Positions 33,670-46,039 are shown, numbered from the stretch's first letter. The stretch: 55,175 nt of DNA from an uncultured bacterium (GCA_903850745.1 CAINMH010000129.1:1-55175), one strand, 5' to 3'. The notes: generated by a model from the sequence alone, not told the origin. Numbers and translations are program-made.

Positions 33670-34532
33670 TCGCGACCCAGATCGCGATGAACAACAAGGG
33701 ATTCGACACCGTCGATCACCAATCGAGCTGCCAGGTTCTCAGCGATGGCCACGCTTCGATGCTTGCCACCAGTGCAGCCGATCGCGATCGTCACGTATCG
33801 CTTGCCCTCGCGCAGGTAGCCCTCCGCTGCCAGATCAATTAGTCCCGCTGCTCGGTCCAGAAACTCACGGGCAGACGGCGAGTCAACAACGTAATCGTTA
33901 ACTGGACCATCTAGCCCGGTCTGCTTTTGAAGCTCCGGAACCCAGTGCGGATTGGGCAAAAATCGGGCATCGAGAACGACATCAGCGTCGACCGGCAGCC
34001 CGTACTTGAACCCGAAACTCAGCACCGTGGCACGAAGTCTCACATCGGCGTGATCTGCGAATGCTGCCTCAACCTTGCGCCGAAGATCGTGAACATTGAG
34101 CGTGCTGGTGTCGATGACGAGATCGGCAGACTCTCTCACGTCGGCAAGAATCTCGCGCTCGCGCCGAATGCCGTCCACGAGTCGCTCGCCCGCCTGCAAC
34201 GGATGCGGTCTGCGATTGCCCTCAAACCTCTGCACGAGAACAGTGTCGTTGGCCTCAAGGAAGAGGATTCGCAGATCGACCCCACCAGTCTGTCGAAGAT
34301 CGTCCAGACTGGCTCTAAGCGTTTCAAAGAAGCCACCTGCGCGAACATCGACCACAACCGCGAGTCGCGAAATCTCGGCTCCCTGAACAACGGTGCTGAC
34401 CATCTGTTCCAACAGCATCGGCGGCAAGTTGTCGACTACGAACCAGCCCTGATCCTCAAGGGCTCGGGCGGCCGTCGATCGTCCTGCTCCAGACATACCA
34501 GTCACCACGAGGACCTCTAATACGTCAGGCAC
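33666..34532 (-). CDS. rapZ: RNase adapter RapZ (YvcJ-like nucleotide-binding protein)
   Basis: VTGMSGAGRSTAARALEDQGWFVVDNLPP, IAIGCTGGKHRSVAIAENLA. Confidence 0.94.
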   Translation of the reverse strand: MPDVLEVLVVTGMSGAGRSTAARALEDQGWFVVDNLPPMLLEQMVSTVVQGAEISRLAVVVDVRAGGFFETLRASLDDLRQTGGVDLRILFLEANDTVLVQRFEGNRRPHPLQAGERLVDGIRREREILADVRESADLVIDTSTLNVHDLRRKVEAAFADHADVRLRATVLSFGFKYGLPVDADVVLDARFLPNPHWVPELQKQTGLDGPVNDYVVDSPSAREFLDRAAGLIDLAAEGYLREGKRYVTIAIGCTGGKHRSVAIAENLAARLVIDGVESLVVHRDLGRE

Positions 34533-36414
34533 TTTCGCCGTCCTTCACCTCGTCGTTCGCACTGTCTGGACCTATTCTGCCCGTTCCACGGCCCAGCGTG
34601 TCGTGGATCGCGGATGCGGTGACCGGCCCAATCCCAGACACCGACGCGATCTCCTCCACCGAGGCTTCTCGCAAACTCCGGACAGATCCAAAGTGCCGCA
34701 GCAACTCCCGAATCCGGTGCGGACCCAACCCGGGCACCTCTTCCAGTTGGCTCCGCGTGCTTCGCTTGCCGCGCTTGCGGCGTTGGTGGGTGATAGCGAC
34801 CCGGTGGGCCTCGTCACGAAGTCTCTGCAGGAGATAGAGCCCTTGGCTACCCCGCGGGAGGATGAGCGGGTCCGGGGTATTCGCCAGCCACACCTCCTCA
34901 AGTCGCTTCGCCAAGCCGATTACGGTCACACCAGGTACTTCAGCGAGCCGAACTGCGGCCTCAGCGGCCGCGACCTGACTCGGCCCGCCATCAATAACTA
35001 GCAGGGCGGGCGGGTAGGCAAACCTGGATGGACTCCCCTCCTCAGTGGGAGTGGCTCGAAACCTTCGGGTAACAACCTCGGCTATCGATCGAACATCATC
35101 TTGGGCCGCATCATCACTGATGATGAACGAACGGTAGTCCGATCGCTTGGGAGCGCCATCTTCGAAAACCACGAGCGAGCCGACCGCATCTTGACCTGAC
35201 AAATGCGAGATATCGATGCATTCGATTCGAAGCGGAGCTTCTGGCAATTCCAAAGCGTCGCGCAACTCCGCCAAAGCTGCGCTCCTTGTTGTCAGGTCAG
35301 CTGCACGTTTCACCTTGTGCATCACCATCGCCTCTGCGGCGTTACGGGCAACAGTCTCCAAGAGAGTGTGCTTATCCCCGCGTTGCGGCACCTTGATGTG
35401 TACCGGACCGTTTCGTCGGGCAGCCAGCCACGTGGACAGGGCCACCTCGTCAGCGAGTTGACCCTGCACAAGGATCTCGCGCGGCATGTCTTCTTCAACC
35501 GCGTCGCCATACACTTCGCGCAGTACGACAGAAAGCAGCGTTACACCTTCAATGTCTTCGACTTTCTCCATGATGAAACCGCGTTGTCCACGTACGCGCC
35601 CTCCCCGCACGTGGAAGATCTGAACAGCAACCTCCAGCTCATCCTCATCAACTGCGACGAGGTCGGCGTCAGTGTCATCAGGGAGTACCACCGCACTGCG
35701 TTCTGCAACCCGCTCAAGTGCCCCGATGTCATCGCGGAGACGCGCTGCCTTTTCGTATTCTTGGGCGGCCGATGCCACTTTCATTTCGCGCTGTAAACGT
35801 CGAATGTGGGCGCCAGTGTGTCCTGCCAAGTACGAGCAGAAGCCATCCACGATGTCCCGATGCTCTTCCTCGGTCACTCGTCCGACACAGGGGGCCGAAC
35901 ACTTGCCGATGTCACCGAGTAGACACGCGCGGCCAGAAAGTTCCGCTCTGCGGAAGACTCCAGCGCTACAGGTTCGAGCGGGGAAAACACGCAGGAGTTG
36001 CTCTACGGTCTCGCGGATCGCCCAAGCATGAGTGAAGGGTCCGAAGTATCGGGTGCCTGGGCGCTTTGCGCCACGCACAACGAGGATGCGCGGGAATCGC
36101 TCGCCCAGCGTGACAGCCAGATATGGGTACGACTTGTCATCGCGGTAACGCACATTGAATCGCGGGGCATACTCCTTGATCCAGGAGTACTCCAACTGCA
36201 GTGCTTCAACTTCATTGTCGACAGTAACCCAGTCGACGCTGGTCGCTGTCTCGACCATCGTGAATGTACGTGGTGCGAGACCCGTGCCGAAGTAGGAACT
36301 CAAACGCTGGCGAAGGCTAAGAGCCTTGCCGACATAGATAACGCGGTCGGTCTCATCGCGAAACCGATAGACACCGGGCGAATCGGGGATACCAGCCGGC
36401 TTTTTCACCGCCAC
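34525..36414 (-). CDS. uvrC: Excinuclease ABC subunit C
   Basis: GVYRFRDETDRVIYVGKALSLRQRLSSYF (GIY-YIG), C-terminal HhH, IECIDISHLSGQDAVGSLVVF. Confidence 0.96.
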   Translation of the reverse strand: MAVKKPAGIPDSPGVYRFRDETDRVIYVGKALSLRQRLSSYFGTGLAPRTFTMVETATSVDWVTVDNEVEALQLEYSWIKEYAPRFNVRYRDDKSYPYLAVTLGERFPRILVVRGAKRPGTRYFGPFTHAWAIRETVEQLLRVFPARTCSAGVFRRAELSGRACLLGDIGKCSAPCVGRVTEEEHRDIVDGFCSYLAGHTGAHIRRLQREMKVASAAQEYEKAARLRDDIGALERVAERSAVVLPDDTDADLVAVDEDELEVAVQIFHVRGGRVRGQRGFIMEKVEDIEGVTLLSVVLREVYGDAVEEDMPREILVQGQLADEVALSTWLAARRNGPVHIKVPQRGDKHTLLETVARNAAEAMVMHKVKRAADLTTRSAALAELRDALELPEAPLRIECIDISHLSGQDAVGSLVVFEDGAPKRSDYRSFIISDDAAQDDVRSIAEVVTRRFRATPTEEGSPSRFAYPPALLVIDGGPSQVAAAEAAVRLAEVPGVTVIGLAKRLEEVWLANTPDPLILPRGSQGLYLLQRLRDEAHRVAITHQRRKRGKRSTRSQLEEVPGLGPHRIRELLRHFGSVRSLREASVEEIASVSGIGPVTASAIHDTLGRGTGRIGPDSANDEVKDGESA

Positions 36415-36424
36415 GGTGACGGCC

Positions 36425-36844
36425 TCATTCGAGGACGAGAGTTCCGTTCGAGTCCTTCACTGCCATGGGGGCAAGTCCTCGCACAGCCGGGCCTTGCTCG
36501 ACCGCGCCCGTAGTCGCATTGAAAAGCGAGCCGTGGCAGGGGCACAGAATCACATTGTCCGCGACGCTGGAAACTAGGCAACCCTGGTGCGGACAGACCG
36601 CGGAAAAGGCCTTGAACTCTCCCTGCGCGGGCTGCGTGACAACAACCTGGTCTTTCTCATAGACCTTGCCACCGCTGACAGGAACATCAGTGCTGGGGCC
36701 CAGAGTGGTGGGTGTCCCGCCCGACTTCGAGGAGGGCGCTGTCGGGGTCGCACTGCCGGAGCCACTGCCGCAGGCGGCAAGAGCACCAGCTACACCAATG
36801 GCGCCTCCGGCTGCCAGAACGGTACGTCGAGAAGTGTTCGTCAT
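36425..36844 (-). CDS. Rieske (2Fe-2S) lipoprotein with Tat-type signal
   Basis: [26 protein letters not shown] (twin Arg + lipobox), CPHQGC...CPCHGS. Confidence 0.93.
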   Translation of the reverse strand: MTNTSRRTVLAAGGAIGVAGALAACGSGSGSATPTAPSSKSGGTPTTLGPSTDVPVSGGKVYEKDQVVVTQPAQGEFKAFSAVCPHQGCLVSSVADNVILCPCHGSLFNATTGAVEQGPAVRGLAPMAVKDSNGTLVLE

Positions 36845-39693
36845 GGGGTTAACTTACGCGATCCGAACATCGGACGCAGGAACTGCCCCGTGTGGCTCCC
36901 CTTAACCTTTGCGATCGCTTCCGGGGTCCCGGTGGCGACGACCTTTCCACCACCAGATCCGCCCTCAGGACCCATGTCGACGACCCAGTCTGCGCACTTC
37001 ACCACATCAAGGTTGTGCTCAATCACCACGACTGTGTTGCCCTTGTCTACTAGCGACTGAAGAACGAGGAGAAGTTTGCGGATGTCCTCAAAATGCAAAC
37101 CAGTTGTGGGCTCGTCCAGGACGTAGATCGTGCGGCCTGTCGAGCGCTTTTGTAGCTCGGAGGCCAACTTGACGCGCTGGGCTTCACCGCCCGACAAAGT
37201 CGGCGCAGGTTGGCCGAGTCGGACATAACCCAGGCCGACCTCAGACAAAGTCTTGAGGTGACGTGCGATGGGTGGAATCGCGGCAAAGAAATCGAGACCC
37301 TCCTCGATCGGCATATCCAAGATCTCCGAGATTGACTTGCCCTTGTAGTGCACTTCCAAAGTCTCACGGTTGTATCTGGCTCCATGGCAGACCTCGCAGG
37401 GGACATACACATCCGGCAGGAAGTTCATCTCAATCCGAAGAGTGCCGTCGCCCGAACATGCCTCGCATCGCCCGCCCTTCACGTTGAAGGAAAATCTTCC
37501 CTGCAAATAGCCGCGAACCTTGGCCTCTTGCGTGTCCGCAAAGAGCTTGCGTACGTGATCGAAGACACCGGTGTAGGTGGCCGGGTTGCTGCGCGGAGTA
37601 CGGCCAATCGGGCTTTGGTCAACATGCACAACCTTGTCGATGTGCTCCAATCCGCGCACACGCTTGTGGCGGCCAGGGACTGTGCGAGCGCCGTTGAGAT
37701 CGCGCGCAAGAACGTTGTACAACACGTCATTGACCAGAGTTGACTTGCCAGAACCACTCACCCCGGTCACAGCGACGAAGCAGCCAAGTGGAATCTCGAC
37801 AGTCACATCTCTGAGGTTGTGCTCCTTGGCCCCCTCCACCACGATTTCGCGCCCTGGTGTGCGCGGTCGACGCACCAAGGGCGCCTCGATGGACTTTCGC
37901 CCGGACACGTAAGCACCCGTGATGGACTTCGGATGAGCCTTGAGATCAGCCAAGGTGCCGCTGACAACGACCTCACCACCGTGTTCACCGGCACCCGGGC
38001 CAATGTCTACGATCCAGTCAGCAGTCGCGATTGTTTCCTCATCGTGCTCGACGACAATCAAAGTATTGCCCATATCGCGCAGTCGTACCAACGTCTGGAT
38101 GAGCCGTCGATTGTCGCGCTGGTGCAGCCCGATGCTCGGCTCATCGAGCACGTACAACACACCAACTAGCCCCGAGCCGATTTGCGTGGCGAGGCGGATT
38201 CGCTGCGCTTCGCCGCCGGCCAACGTCCCGGCGGGGCGATCGAGGGAAAGATAGTGCAACCCGACATCGACCAAGAAGGCCAGCCGCTCATGGACCTCCT
38301 TGAGTACTCGCTCTGCAATTTGCTTGTCCCGCGCCGAAAGCTTGAGGCCACCTAAGAAGGTCGCTGCTTCGCCGATCGGAAGTGCCGCAACGTCAGCGAT
38401 GCTTCGATCTGCGATCGTGACAGCGAGGCTGATGGGCTTGAGGCGCGATCCTTTGCAGGCCTCGCAGGCAATCTCGCGCATGAACCCCTCGAACCGTTCA
38501 CGACTTGCGTCGCTCTCAGATTCGCGATGCCTCCGTGAGACGTACGGGATCACGCCTTCGTATTCGGTCACATACGACCGAGTACGGCCGTAGCGATTCT
38601 TGTAGCGAACCGCAATCTCGGACGCGTGACCATAAAGCAGGGCCTTGCGTGCTTTGAGCGGAACCTTTTGCCACGGCGTGTCGACATCTACGCCCAATTC
38701 GGCGCACATTGCTTCGACTAGGCGACCGAAGTAGTCCGACACGTGGCCGCCGGCCCACGGTGACATTGCACCCTCAGCGATGGTGAGTTCGCCGTCAGGC
38801 ACCACAAGCTCTGGATCAACCTCCATCTTGGTGCCGAGGCCACTGCACTCAGGGCAGGCTCCAAATGGTGAGTTAAAGGAGAACGAGCGTGGCTCGAGCT
38901 CCTCAAAAGACAGGCCACAGTCGGGGCAGGCAAGGTGCTCGCTGAAGATGCGCTCACGATCGGGATCGGACTCTGGCAGATCGACGAAGTCCAACACGAC
39001 AACGCCAGACGCCAAGCGGAGGGCAGTTTCGACAGAATCCGTGAGACGGCGCTTGGCAGAAGTCTTCACTGCCAGACGATCGATCACGACTTCGATCGTG
39101 TGCTTTTCCTGCTTCTTGAGGGTCGGCACTTCCTCAAGGCCATACACGACACCATCGACGCGGGCTCGCGAATAGCCCTGCGACTGCATGGTGCGGAAGA
39201 GATCGGAATATTCGCCCTTGCGCTCGCGCACCACGGGTGCCAGAACCTGGAACTTGGTGCCCTCGGGAAGCTCCATGACGCGGTCGACAATTTGCTGGGG
39301 AGTTTGCCGGGCAATTGCTCGACCGCAATCGGGGCAGTGCGGCTTCCCGATGCGCGCGTAGAGCAGGCGCAGATAGTCGTATACCTCTGTGACAGTGCCC
39401 ACAGTCGATCGCGGGTTGCGGGAGGTGGACTTCTGATCGATCGAGACGGCAGGCGACAGGCCCTCGATGAAGTCGACATCGGGCTTATCCATTTGACCGA
39501 GGAACTGGCGGGCATATGACGACAGGCTCTCGACATAGCGGCGCTGTCCCTCGGCAAAGATCGTGTCGAAGGCCAGCGAAGACTTGCCCGAGCCAGAGAG
39601 ACCCGTGAAGACGATGAGTGCATCGCGGGGCAGGTCCAAGGAAACGTTCTTGAGATTGTGCTCCCGTGCCCCACGGACGATCAGCCGGTCCAT
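36841..39693 (-). CDS. uvrA: Excinuclease ABC subunit A
   Basis: [59 protein letters not shown]; Zn motifs. Confidence 0.97.
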   Translation of the reverse strand: MDRLIVRGAREHNLKNVSLDLPRDALIVFTGLSGSGKSSLAFDTIFAEGQRRYVESLSSYARQFLGQMDKPDVDFIEGLSPAVSIDQKSTSRNPRSTVGTVTEVYDYLRLLYARIGKPHCPDCGRAIARQTPQQIVDRVMELPEGTKFQVLAPVVRERKGEYSDLFRTMQSQGYSRARVDGVVYGLEEVPTLKKQEKHTIEVVIDRLAVKTSAKRRLTDSVETALRLASGVVVLDFVDLPESDPDRERIFSEHLACPDCGLSFEELEPRSFSFNSPFGACPECSGLGTKMEVDPELVVPDGELTIAEGAMSPWAGGHVSDYFGRLVEAMCAELGVDVDTPWQKVPLKARKALLYGHASEIAVRYKNRYGRTRSYVTEYEGVIPYVSRRHRESESDASRERFEGFMREIACEACKGSRLKPISLAVTIADRSIADVAALPIGEAATFLGGLKLSARDKQIAERVLKEVHERLAFLVDVGLHYLSLDRPAGTLAGGEAQRIRLATQIGSGLVGVLYVLDEPSIGLHQRDNRRLIQTLVRLRDMGNTLIVVEHDEETIATADWIVDIGPGAGEHGGEVVVSGTLADLKAHPKSITGAYVSGRKSIEAPLVRRPRTPGREIVVEGAKEHNLRDVTVEIPLGCFVAVTGVSGSGKSTLVNDVLYNVLARDLNGARTVPGRHKRVRGLEHIDKVVHVDQSPIGRTPRSNPATYTGVFDHVRKLFADTQEAKVRGYLQGRFSFNVKGGRCEACSGDGTLRIEMNFLPDVYVPCEVCHGARYNRETLEVHYKGKSISEILDMPIEEGLDFFAAIPPIARHLKTLSEVGLGYVRLGQPAPTLSGGEAQRVKLASELQKRSTGRTIYVLDEPTTGLHFEDIRKLLLVLQSLVDKGNTVVVIEHNLDVVKCADWVVDMGPEGGSGGGKVVATGTPEAIAKVKGSHTGQFLRPMFGSRKLTP

Positions 39694-39734
39694 ACGCCTC
39701 CGCTCTGGTGTTCTCTCAGGCTAACCTCTCACGC

Positions 39735-40391
39735 ATGACATATTCCGGCGAGGTCACGGTAGGCGGCGCAGCAGCGGTTCGGGAACTTCCGGGCCTGGTG
39801 ATCTCCAAATTGGCCGTTGGTCCCTACAACAACAACTGCTACCTCCTGAGGTGTACCGCGACCGGAGCGCAAGCCCTCGTCGATGCGGCCGCCGAGCCTG
39901 ATCGCCTACTCGCGCTGATTGGACCCACGGGCCTGCAATACGTCATCACGACGCATAGCCACAAAGATCATTGGCAGGCACTGGCCGAGGTCGTCGAAGC
40001 GACGGGAGCGATGACGGTCGCACATGCAATCGATGCCGCCGACATCCCCGTCGAAACAGATATCACCCTCGCTGACGGCGGTCATCTGTCTTTTGGTGCC
40101 ATCGAACTCAAGGCGATTCACCTGATCGGACACACCGAGGGGTCTATCGCCCTGCTGTACGACGATCCCGACGGTCCCCCGCATCTGTTCACCGGAGATT
40201 GTCTCTTCCCCGGCGGAGTGGGAAACACTAAGGATGACCCGGCGCGGTTCGAGTCGTTGCTCAATGGTGTGACCGAAAAGCTCTTCGACCGACTACCCGA
40301 TGAAACGTGGATTTATCCCGGCCACGGGGGCGACACAATCCTCGGATTAGAACGACCGCACCTGAGTGAGTGGCGATCTCGCGGCTGGTAG
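39735..40391 (+). CDS. MBL fold metallo-hydrolase (glyoxalase II-like)
   Basis: VITTHSHKDHWQAL (HxHxDH), GHTEGSIALLYDD, TGDCLFPGGVGNT, YPGHGGDT. Confidence 0.93.
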   Translation: MTYSGEVTVGGAAAVRELPGLVISKLAVGPYNNNCYLLRCTATGAQALVDAAAEPDRLLALIGPTGLQYVITTHSHKDHWQALAEVVEATGAMTVAHAIDAADIPVETDITLADGGHLSFGAIELKAIHLIGHTEGSIALLYDDPDGPPHLFTGDCLFPGGVGNTKDDPARFESLLNGVTEKLFDRLPDETWIYPGHGGDTILGLERPHLSEWRSRGW

Positions 40392-40392
40392 A

Positions 40393-40905
40393 TCAGCGCG
40401 AATGAACGGTGGACACGCGCTGGACGATGACCTGCCCGTTGCCGACCGCGACCTGGCGTGGGATCGGATTCCCGGAATCACTCGCGCCGCAGCGGATAGC
40501 GATAGAACCCGGTGCTGTTGTGGTGAAAGCCGCTGAAATGCTCAAAGGCAAATAGCCACCGGACGGGAATCGAAACATCGGACCCCCCACCTCGACCAAA
40601 CCGCGATCAGCTACAACTGCACAGCGCACGTCCGCACTCGGGCCCGTCACATCGGTCGTGTCGACGCGTGCCGTGAAACTGACGACGTAAGACCCAGCCG
40701 AGAATGGGCCGATAACAACAACCTTGTTCACAGCGTCCATCGATCGGAGAGGAACTAGGCCACTATTCTTCACGTAGGCACCCAACCCGCGAACCGGCGA
40801 CTTGCCGGAGGTCGTTGCACTGGCCGGAGCGGTCAATGCGGCCACGCCCAAGCCGGTCACAAGTGCACCAGCGAGACACGTGCGGAAAACACTACTGCGC
40901 TTCAT
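40393..40905 (-). CDS. Secreted hypothetical protein with signal peptide
   Basis: MKRSSVFRTCLAGALVTGLGVAALTAPASATT signal peptide; remainder appears beta-rich, two Cys. Confidence 0.75.
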   Translation of the reverse strand: MKRSSVFRTCLAGALVTGLGVAALTAPASATTSGKSPVRGLGAYVKNSGLVPLRSMDAVNKVVVIGPFSAGSYVVSFTARVDTTDVTGPSADVRCAVVADRGLVEVGGPMFRFPSGGYLPLSISAAFTTTAPGSIAIRCGASDSGNPIPRQVAVGNGQVIVQRVSTVHSR

Positions 40906-40955
40906 GGGGCCTCCTCAGGCTCTCGTTGGCGCTAGATTACCAAGAAACCTGCCGA

Positions 40956-41927
40956 TTACTCCGCGTTGTCGATATCCATCGCCAGAGCTGGATTCCGCTT
41001 CACCGCAATGAGGCTTGCTGACGCCGTAATCGTGAGGGTGCCCACGATGACGACGAGCGATAGCCACGTAGGCACCTGCCACAGGCCAGTGTTGAAGGTC
41101 GCATTGATCGCTTCTAAAAGCATCTTCACACCGATGAAGAGCAGGATCAAGGCCAGACCCCTATTGAGGTAGATCAGCTTGCTGATTAGTCCGCGCAGCA
41201 GGAAATACAACTGACGCAGGCCCATGAGCGCGAATGCATTTGCGGCGAAGACGATGTAGGCCTCCTGCGTGAGACCAAAGACCGCAGGAATGGAATCGAC
41301 GGCAAAGAGCAAGTCGGTGGTGCCGATGGCGATCATGACCAGCACCATCGGGGTGTAGGTGCGCTGGCCTTCAATCTTGATCATGAGATGCGTGCCGTGG
41401 TAGTTACGTGTCATCGGCACGTGCCTACTGATCCACCGCACTAAGGCATTGCCGTCAGGATCTGGCGTCGCGTCATGAGAGCGCCAGACCTTCCATGCGG
41501 TGAAGATAAGGAACCCGGAGAAGAGGAAGAACGTGACGGCAAAGCGATGTAACGCCTCTGCGCCGATCACGATAAGAGCCGCTCGAAGGATTAGGGCGAT
41601 CACAACTCCCACGAGGAGTACACGATGTTGAAGTTCCTTCGGTACTTGGAAGGACGCCATCAACACCATAAAGACAAATAGGTTGTCGACACTCAGGGAA
41701 TACTCAGTCAGGTAGCCCGCGACGAATTGACCGGCGTAGGTTCCGCCCGCCCAGAAAAACAGGAATACGGCGAAGAGGGTGGCTAAGACGACATAGAAAA
41801 TCACCCAGCGCGCTGCATCTTTGCTGGTGAATTCACGAGGACGTCGATCAACAACGATGAGGTCGACGACAATGACCGCGCACAGGCCAACGACCGTCGC
41901 AATCCATAACCACGCCGGCACAATCAT
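40956..41927 (-). CDS. TerC family integral membrane protein
   Basis: [83 protein letters not shown]. Confidence 0.94.
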   Translation of the reverse strand: MIVPAWLWIATVVGLCAVIVVDLIVVDRRPREFTSKDAARWVIFYVVLATLFAVFLFFWAGGTYAGQFVAGYLTEYSLSVDNLFVFMVLMASFQVPKELQHRVLLVGVVIALILRAALIVIGAEALHRFAVTFFLFSGFLIFTAWKVWRSHDATPDPDGNALVRWISRHVPMTRNYHGTHLMIKIEGQRTYTPMVLVMIAIGTTDLLFAVDSIPAVFGLTQEAYIVFAANAFALMGLRQLYFLLRGLISKLIYLNRGLALILLFIGVKMLLEAINATFNTGLWQVPTWLSLVVIVGTLTITASASLIAVKRNPALAMDIDNAE

Positions 41928-43987
41928 GCGTGCCCCGCTTCGCGCATCTGACGCAGTTCGCGCTTAAGATCCGAGACCTCATCACGCAAACGAGCTGCGA
42001 GTTCAAACTGAAGCTCACCGGCTGCCCCATGCATTTGTGCAGTGAGCTCAGTGATCAGCATTTCGAGATCAGCCGCGGCTGCCTCACCCTTGGTCCGCAA
42101 TTTACGTGGCTCAAAAGCCGCAGCACCCAGTAGCGCCTGAGTGTCGGCATCTTCACGTGCAAGCAATTCGGTGATATCCGCAATCTTCTTGCGCAACGGC
42201 TGAGGATCCAAGCCTCGTTCGGTGTTGTAGGCAACCTGCTTTTCCCTACGACGTGTCGTCTCGTCGATAGCGCGCTGCATCGAGTCGGTGATTTTGTCTG
42301 CGTACATGTGCACCTGGCCGCTGACATTGCGGGCCGCGCGGCCGATGGTCTGAATGAGGGAAGTCTCGGATCTAAGGAATCCCTCCTTGTCTGCGTCCAG
42401 AATGGCCACAAGCGACACCTCAGGGAGGTCAAGACCCTCACGCAGGAGGTTGATGCCTACGAGCACGTCGTACTCCCCCATACGCAATTCGCGGAGGAGT
42501 TCGACTCGTCTGAGGGTGTCTACCTCAGAGTGCAGATAGCGAACTCGGACGCCCTTGTCGAGAAAATAGTCAGTGAGGTCCTCTGCCATCCGTTTGGTCA
42601 AGGTGGTCACCAGCACGCGCTCGCGTGCGGTTTCTCTCAGCCGGATCTCCGCGAGTAGATCGTCGATCTGCCCCTTTGTGGGCTTCACCACGATCTGGGG
42701 GTCCACTAGTCCGGTGGGCCGAATAACTTGTTCCACAACATCGCCTTGCACCTTGGTGAGTTCGTATGACCCCGGTGTCGCAGATAGGTAGATGGTCTGG
42801 CCCACCCGCTCCTCAAACTCCTTAAACCGCAGCGGCCGGTTATCCATGGCACTCGGTAGGCGGAATCCGTGCTCCACCAAGGTGCGCTTGCGGCTCATAT
42901 CCCCTTCGTACATTCCACCGATTTGGGGTACAGACACATGCGACTCGTCAATGACCAGCAGGAAGTCTTCGGGAAAGTAATCCAGCAGACAGTTCGGCGG
43001 CGTGCCCACAGCGCGGCCGTCGATTTGTCTCGAGTAGTTCTCGATGCCCGAACAGGATCCGATTTGACGCATCATCTCGATATCGAACGTGGTGCGCATA
43101 CGTAGCCGTTGGGCCTCAAGGAGTTTGCCCTGTGTCTCCATCTCGGCAAGGCGAGCTTCAAGCTCTTGCTCGATCTCGCCAATGGCCCGATTCATGCGCT
43201 CGGGTCCAGCCACATAGTGCGTGGCCGGAAAGACGTAAAGCTCAGGTTCATCACTGAGAATCTCCCCAGTGAGCGGATGCAACGTCATGAGGCGTTCAAT
43301 GTCATCCCCGAAAAACTCAATGCGTACCGGGTTCAGTTCGTAGACAGGGAAAATCTCCACAGTGTCACCACGCACACGGAACGTGCCACGAGTGAAAGCA
43401 ATGTCATTGCGGGTGTATTGAATATCGACGAACATGCGGAGGAGCGAGTCGCGGTCAGTCTCCTGGCCCACTCGAAGTCGTACCATGCGGTCGACATATT
43501 CCTGCGGGGTGCCCAGACCATAAATCGCAGACACTGTGGCCACCACGATGACGTCACGACGAGTCAGGAGCGAGTTGGTGGCCGAGTGCCGCAGACGCTC
43601 GACCTCCTCATTGATGGATGAGTCTTTTTCAATGTAGGTATCGGTTTGCGGGACGTAGGCCTCTGGCTGGTAATAGTCGTAATAGGAGACGAAGTACTCC
43701 ACTGCATTATTCGGGAGCAACTCACGAAACTCTTGCGCAAGCTGAGCAGCGAGGGTCTTGTTTGGGGCCATGACGAGAGTGGGCCTCTGCAGTTGCTCCA
43801 CTACCCACGCTGTTGTCGCGCTCTTCCCAGTGCCGGTGGCACCCAACAGCACAATGTCTTTCTCCCCAGCCCGAATTCGCCGACAGATATCAGCGATGGC
43901 AGTGGGCTGGTCTCCAGCTGGGACAAAGTCCGAAATGACCTCAAAGGGTGCAACCCGCCGCTCTAGGTCGGTCACGGGTCGCGTCAT
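41924..43987 (-). CDS. uvrB: Excinuclease ABC subunit B
   Basis: [77 protein letters not shown]. Confidence 0.97.
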   Translation of the reverse strand: MTRPVTDLERRVAPFEVISDFVPAGDQPTAIADICRRIRAGEKDIVLLGATGTGKSATTAWVVEQLQRPTLVMAPNKTLAAQLAQEFRELLPNNAVEYFVSYYDYYQPEAYVPQTDTYIEKDSSINEEVERLRHSATNSLLTRRDVIVVATVSAIYGLGTPQEYVDRMVRLRVGQETDRDSLLRMFVDIQYTRNDIAFTRGTFRVRGDTVEIFPVYELNPVRIEFFGDDIERLMTLHPLTGEILSDEPELYVFPATHYVAGPERMNRAIGEIEQELEARLAEMETQGKLLEAQRLRMRTTFDIEMMRQIGSCSGIENYSRQIDGRAVGTPPNCLLDYFPEDFLLVIDESHVSVPQIGGMYEGDMSRKRTLVEHGFRLPSAMDNRPLRFKEFEERVGQTIYLSATPGSYELTKVQGDVVEQVIRPTGLVDPQIVVKPTKGQIDDLLAEIRLRETARERVLVTTLTKRMAEDLTDYFLDKGVRVRYLHSEVDTLRRVELLRELRMGEYDVLVGINLLREGLDLPEVSLVAILDADKEGFLRSETSLIQTIGRAARNVSGQVHMYADKITDSMQRAIDETTRRREKQVAYNTERGLDPQPLRKKIADITELLAREDADTQALLGAAAFEPRKLRTKGEAAAADLEMLITELTAQMHGAAGELQFELAARLRDEVSDLKRELRQMREAGHA

Positions 43988-43988
43988 G

Positions 43989-44576
43989 TCATGAGCCTAC
44001 GACGAGACGTTCCCATAGCGAGTCCACCGCAGCAGCCAGTTGGTCGGGCCCCGCGCTGTTGTCGACGACTACGTCTGCCAGCGCGAGCCGCGACTCTCGA
44101 TCCGCCTGTGCAGCCATGCGGCTACGGGCATCGGCTTCGGTGAGCCCACGACCCACCAGGCGCTCCACTCGAACCTCGTCGGGAGCATCCACCACAACCA
44201 CCAAGTCCCACTCCCTCACTCGGCTTGATTCGGCTAAGAGCGGAATCTCGTAGACCACCACGGCATCTTCGGGTGCTGCGGCCAATAACGCCGAAGACCG
44301 CTGAGCGATGAGTGGATGTGTGATGGCATTGAGTTGGGCCAGAGCCTGCGAATCCGAGAAGACAATGGCCGCTAATGCACCACGATCCAAAGATCCGTCT
44401 GAAGAAAGAACCCCTTCGCCGAACGTCTCGCGCACGGCCGCCAGACCGGGTGTTCCCGGTGCGACAACTTCGCGCGCGAGCACATCAGCATCGATGACTA
44501 CAGCCCCATGAAGGGCCAGCAGGCGAGCTACCTCGCTCTTTCCTGACCCAATTCCGCCGGTAAGGGCGACTTTCAG
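43989..44576 (-). CDS. coaE: Dephospho-CoA kinase; probable CTG start
   Basis: Sequence upstream of the called ORF translates [36 protein letters not shown] in frame; the P-loop GGIGSGKS is essential. No ATG/GTG/TTG lies between the upstream in-frame TGA and the P-loop; CTG at 44576-44574 overlaps the rpsA TGA. Confidence 0.88.
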   Translation of the reverse strand: MKVALTGGIGSGKSEVARLLALHGAVVIDADVLAREVVAPGTPGLAAVRETFGEGVLSSDGSLDRGALAAIVFSDSQALAQLNAITHPLIAQRSSALLAAAPEDAVVVYEIPLLAESSRVREWDLVVVVDAPDEVRVERLVGRGLTEADARSRMAAQADRESRLALADVVVDNSAGPDQLAAAVDSLWERLVVGS

Positions 44577-46039
44577 GACTCGTCGCCTGTCAACTTGTCA
44601 CGCAGTGCCTGGAGTGCCTCGTCTGAAGCCAAGGTCCCTGACGAATCAGCACCGTCTGAGGAGTAAGACGACAAGCCATCGCCGGTCTCGATTGCGGCTG
44701 CCTGATCAGCGGTGCGGGCGTCATCTGCCTGACGGCGATGTGCGACCCAACGCTCGTGAGCATCCGCGTATTCGCGCTCCCACGCGGACCGCTGGTCCTC
44801 GAAGCCGGGCTTCCATTCGCCGGTCTCGGGATCGAATCCCTCGGGCCCGATGTAGTTGCCGTGATCGTCGAATGCCGGTGCCATGCCGTAGAGATAGGGG
44901 TTGAACTCCTCGTCGCCGGTGGAGGCGCCGGATCCCTCGTTGGCCTGCTTGAGCGAGAGCGAGATCCGACGGCGCTCAAGATCGATGTCGATGACCTTGA
45001 CGAAGATCTCGTTGCCAACCTGAACAACCTGCTCGGGCATCTCCACGTGACGCTCAGCGAGTTCGGAGATGTGCACAAGTCCCTCGATGCCCTCCTCGAC
45101 GCGCACGAAGGCACCGAATGGCACGAGCTTGGTGACTGCGCCTGGGACAACCTGCCCGATCTGGTGGGTGCGTGCGAAGTGCTGCCACGGGTCTTCCTGT
45201 GTCGCCTTGAGAGACAGCGACACTCGCTCGCGGTCCATGTCGACGTCGAGCACCTCGACAGTGACTTCCATACCCACTTCGACAACCTCTGAGGGGTGAT
45301 CGATGTGCTTCCACGAAAGCTCCGACACGTGGACGAGGCCGTCAACACCGCCGAGATCGACGAAGGCGCCGAAGTTGACGATCGAGGACACAACACCGTT
45401 GCGGATCTGGCCCTTAAGCAACTGGTTGAGGAACGTGGTGCGGACTTCGCTCTGGGTCTGCTCAAGCCACGCACGGCGCGAGAGGACAACGTTGTTGCGA
45501 TTCTTGTCCAGTTCGATGATCTTGGCTTCGAGACGCTTGCCGACGTAAGGCTGCAGATCGCGTACGCGACGCATCTCCACGAGTGAGGCAGGAAGGAAGC
45601 CACGAAGACCGATATCAATGATCAGGCCGCCCTTAACAACTTCGATGACGTCACCCTCGACGACGCCGTCCTCTTCCTTGATGCGCTCGATTGTGCCCCA
45701 TGCGCGCTCGTACTGTGCGCGCTTCTTGGACAGGATCAGGCGACCTTCCTTGTCCTCCTTGGTGAGCACAAGAGCTTCAATAATGTCCCCTACGGTGACA
45801 ACCTCATTGGGGTCGATGTCGTGCTTGATCGACAACTCACGGGAGGGAATGACGCCCTCGGTCTTGTAACCGATGTCTAGGAGCACCTCATCCCGGTCAA
45901 CCTTGACCACGATGCCTTCGACAATGTCGCCATCATTGAAGTACTTGATGGTCAAATCAATCGCGGCAAGGAAGTCATCGCTGCTGCCAATGTCGTTAAT
46001 GGCAACCTGGGGCGTAAGGGACTCGGTAATGGACGTCAT
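44573..46039 (-). CDS. rpsA: 30S ribosomal protein S1
   Basis: Four S1 repeats, e.g. [30 protein letters not shown]; acidic actinobacterial-type C-terminal tail. Confidence 0.97.
   Translation of the reverse strand: MTSITESLTPQVAINDIGSSDDFLAAIDLTIKYFNDGDIVEGIVVKVDRDEVLLDIGYKTEGVIPSRELSIKHDIDPNEVVTVGDIIEALVLTKEDKEGRLILSKKRAQYERAWGTIERIKEEDGVVEGDVIEVVKGGLIIDIGLRGFLPASLVEMRRVRDLQPYVGKRLEAKIIELDKNRNNVVLSRRAWLEQTQSEVRTTFLNQLLKGQIRNGVVSSIVNFGAFVDLGGVDGLVHVSELSWKHIDHPSEVVEVGMEVTVEVLDVDMDRERVSLSLKATQEDPWQHFARTHQIGQVVPGAVTKLVPFGAFVRVEEGIEGLVHISELAERHVEMPEQVVQVGNEIFVKVIDIDLERRRISLSLKQANEGSGASTGDEEFNPYLYGMAPAFDDHGNYIGPEGFDPETGEWKPGFEDQRSAWEREYADAHERWVAHRRQADDARTADQAAAIETGDGLSSYSSDGADSSGTLASDEALQALRDKLTGDES

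Noticed and set aside
43109-43621. 170-aa plus-strand ORF inside uvrB
   Set aside because: Antisense to conserved uvrB; no recognisable protein features.
44590-45618. 342-aa alternative-frame ORF inside rpsA
   Set aside because: Arg/Ser-rich shadow of the rpsA S1 repeats; no domain logic.
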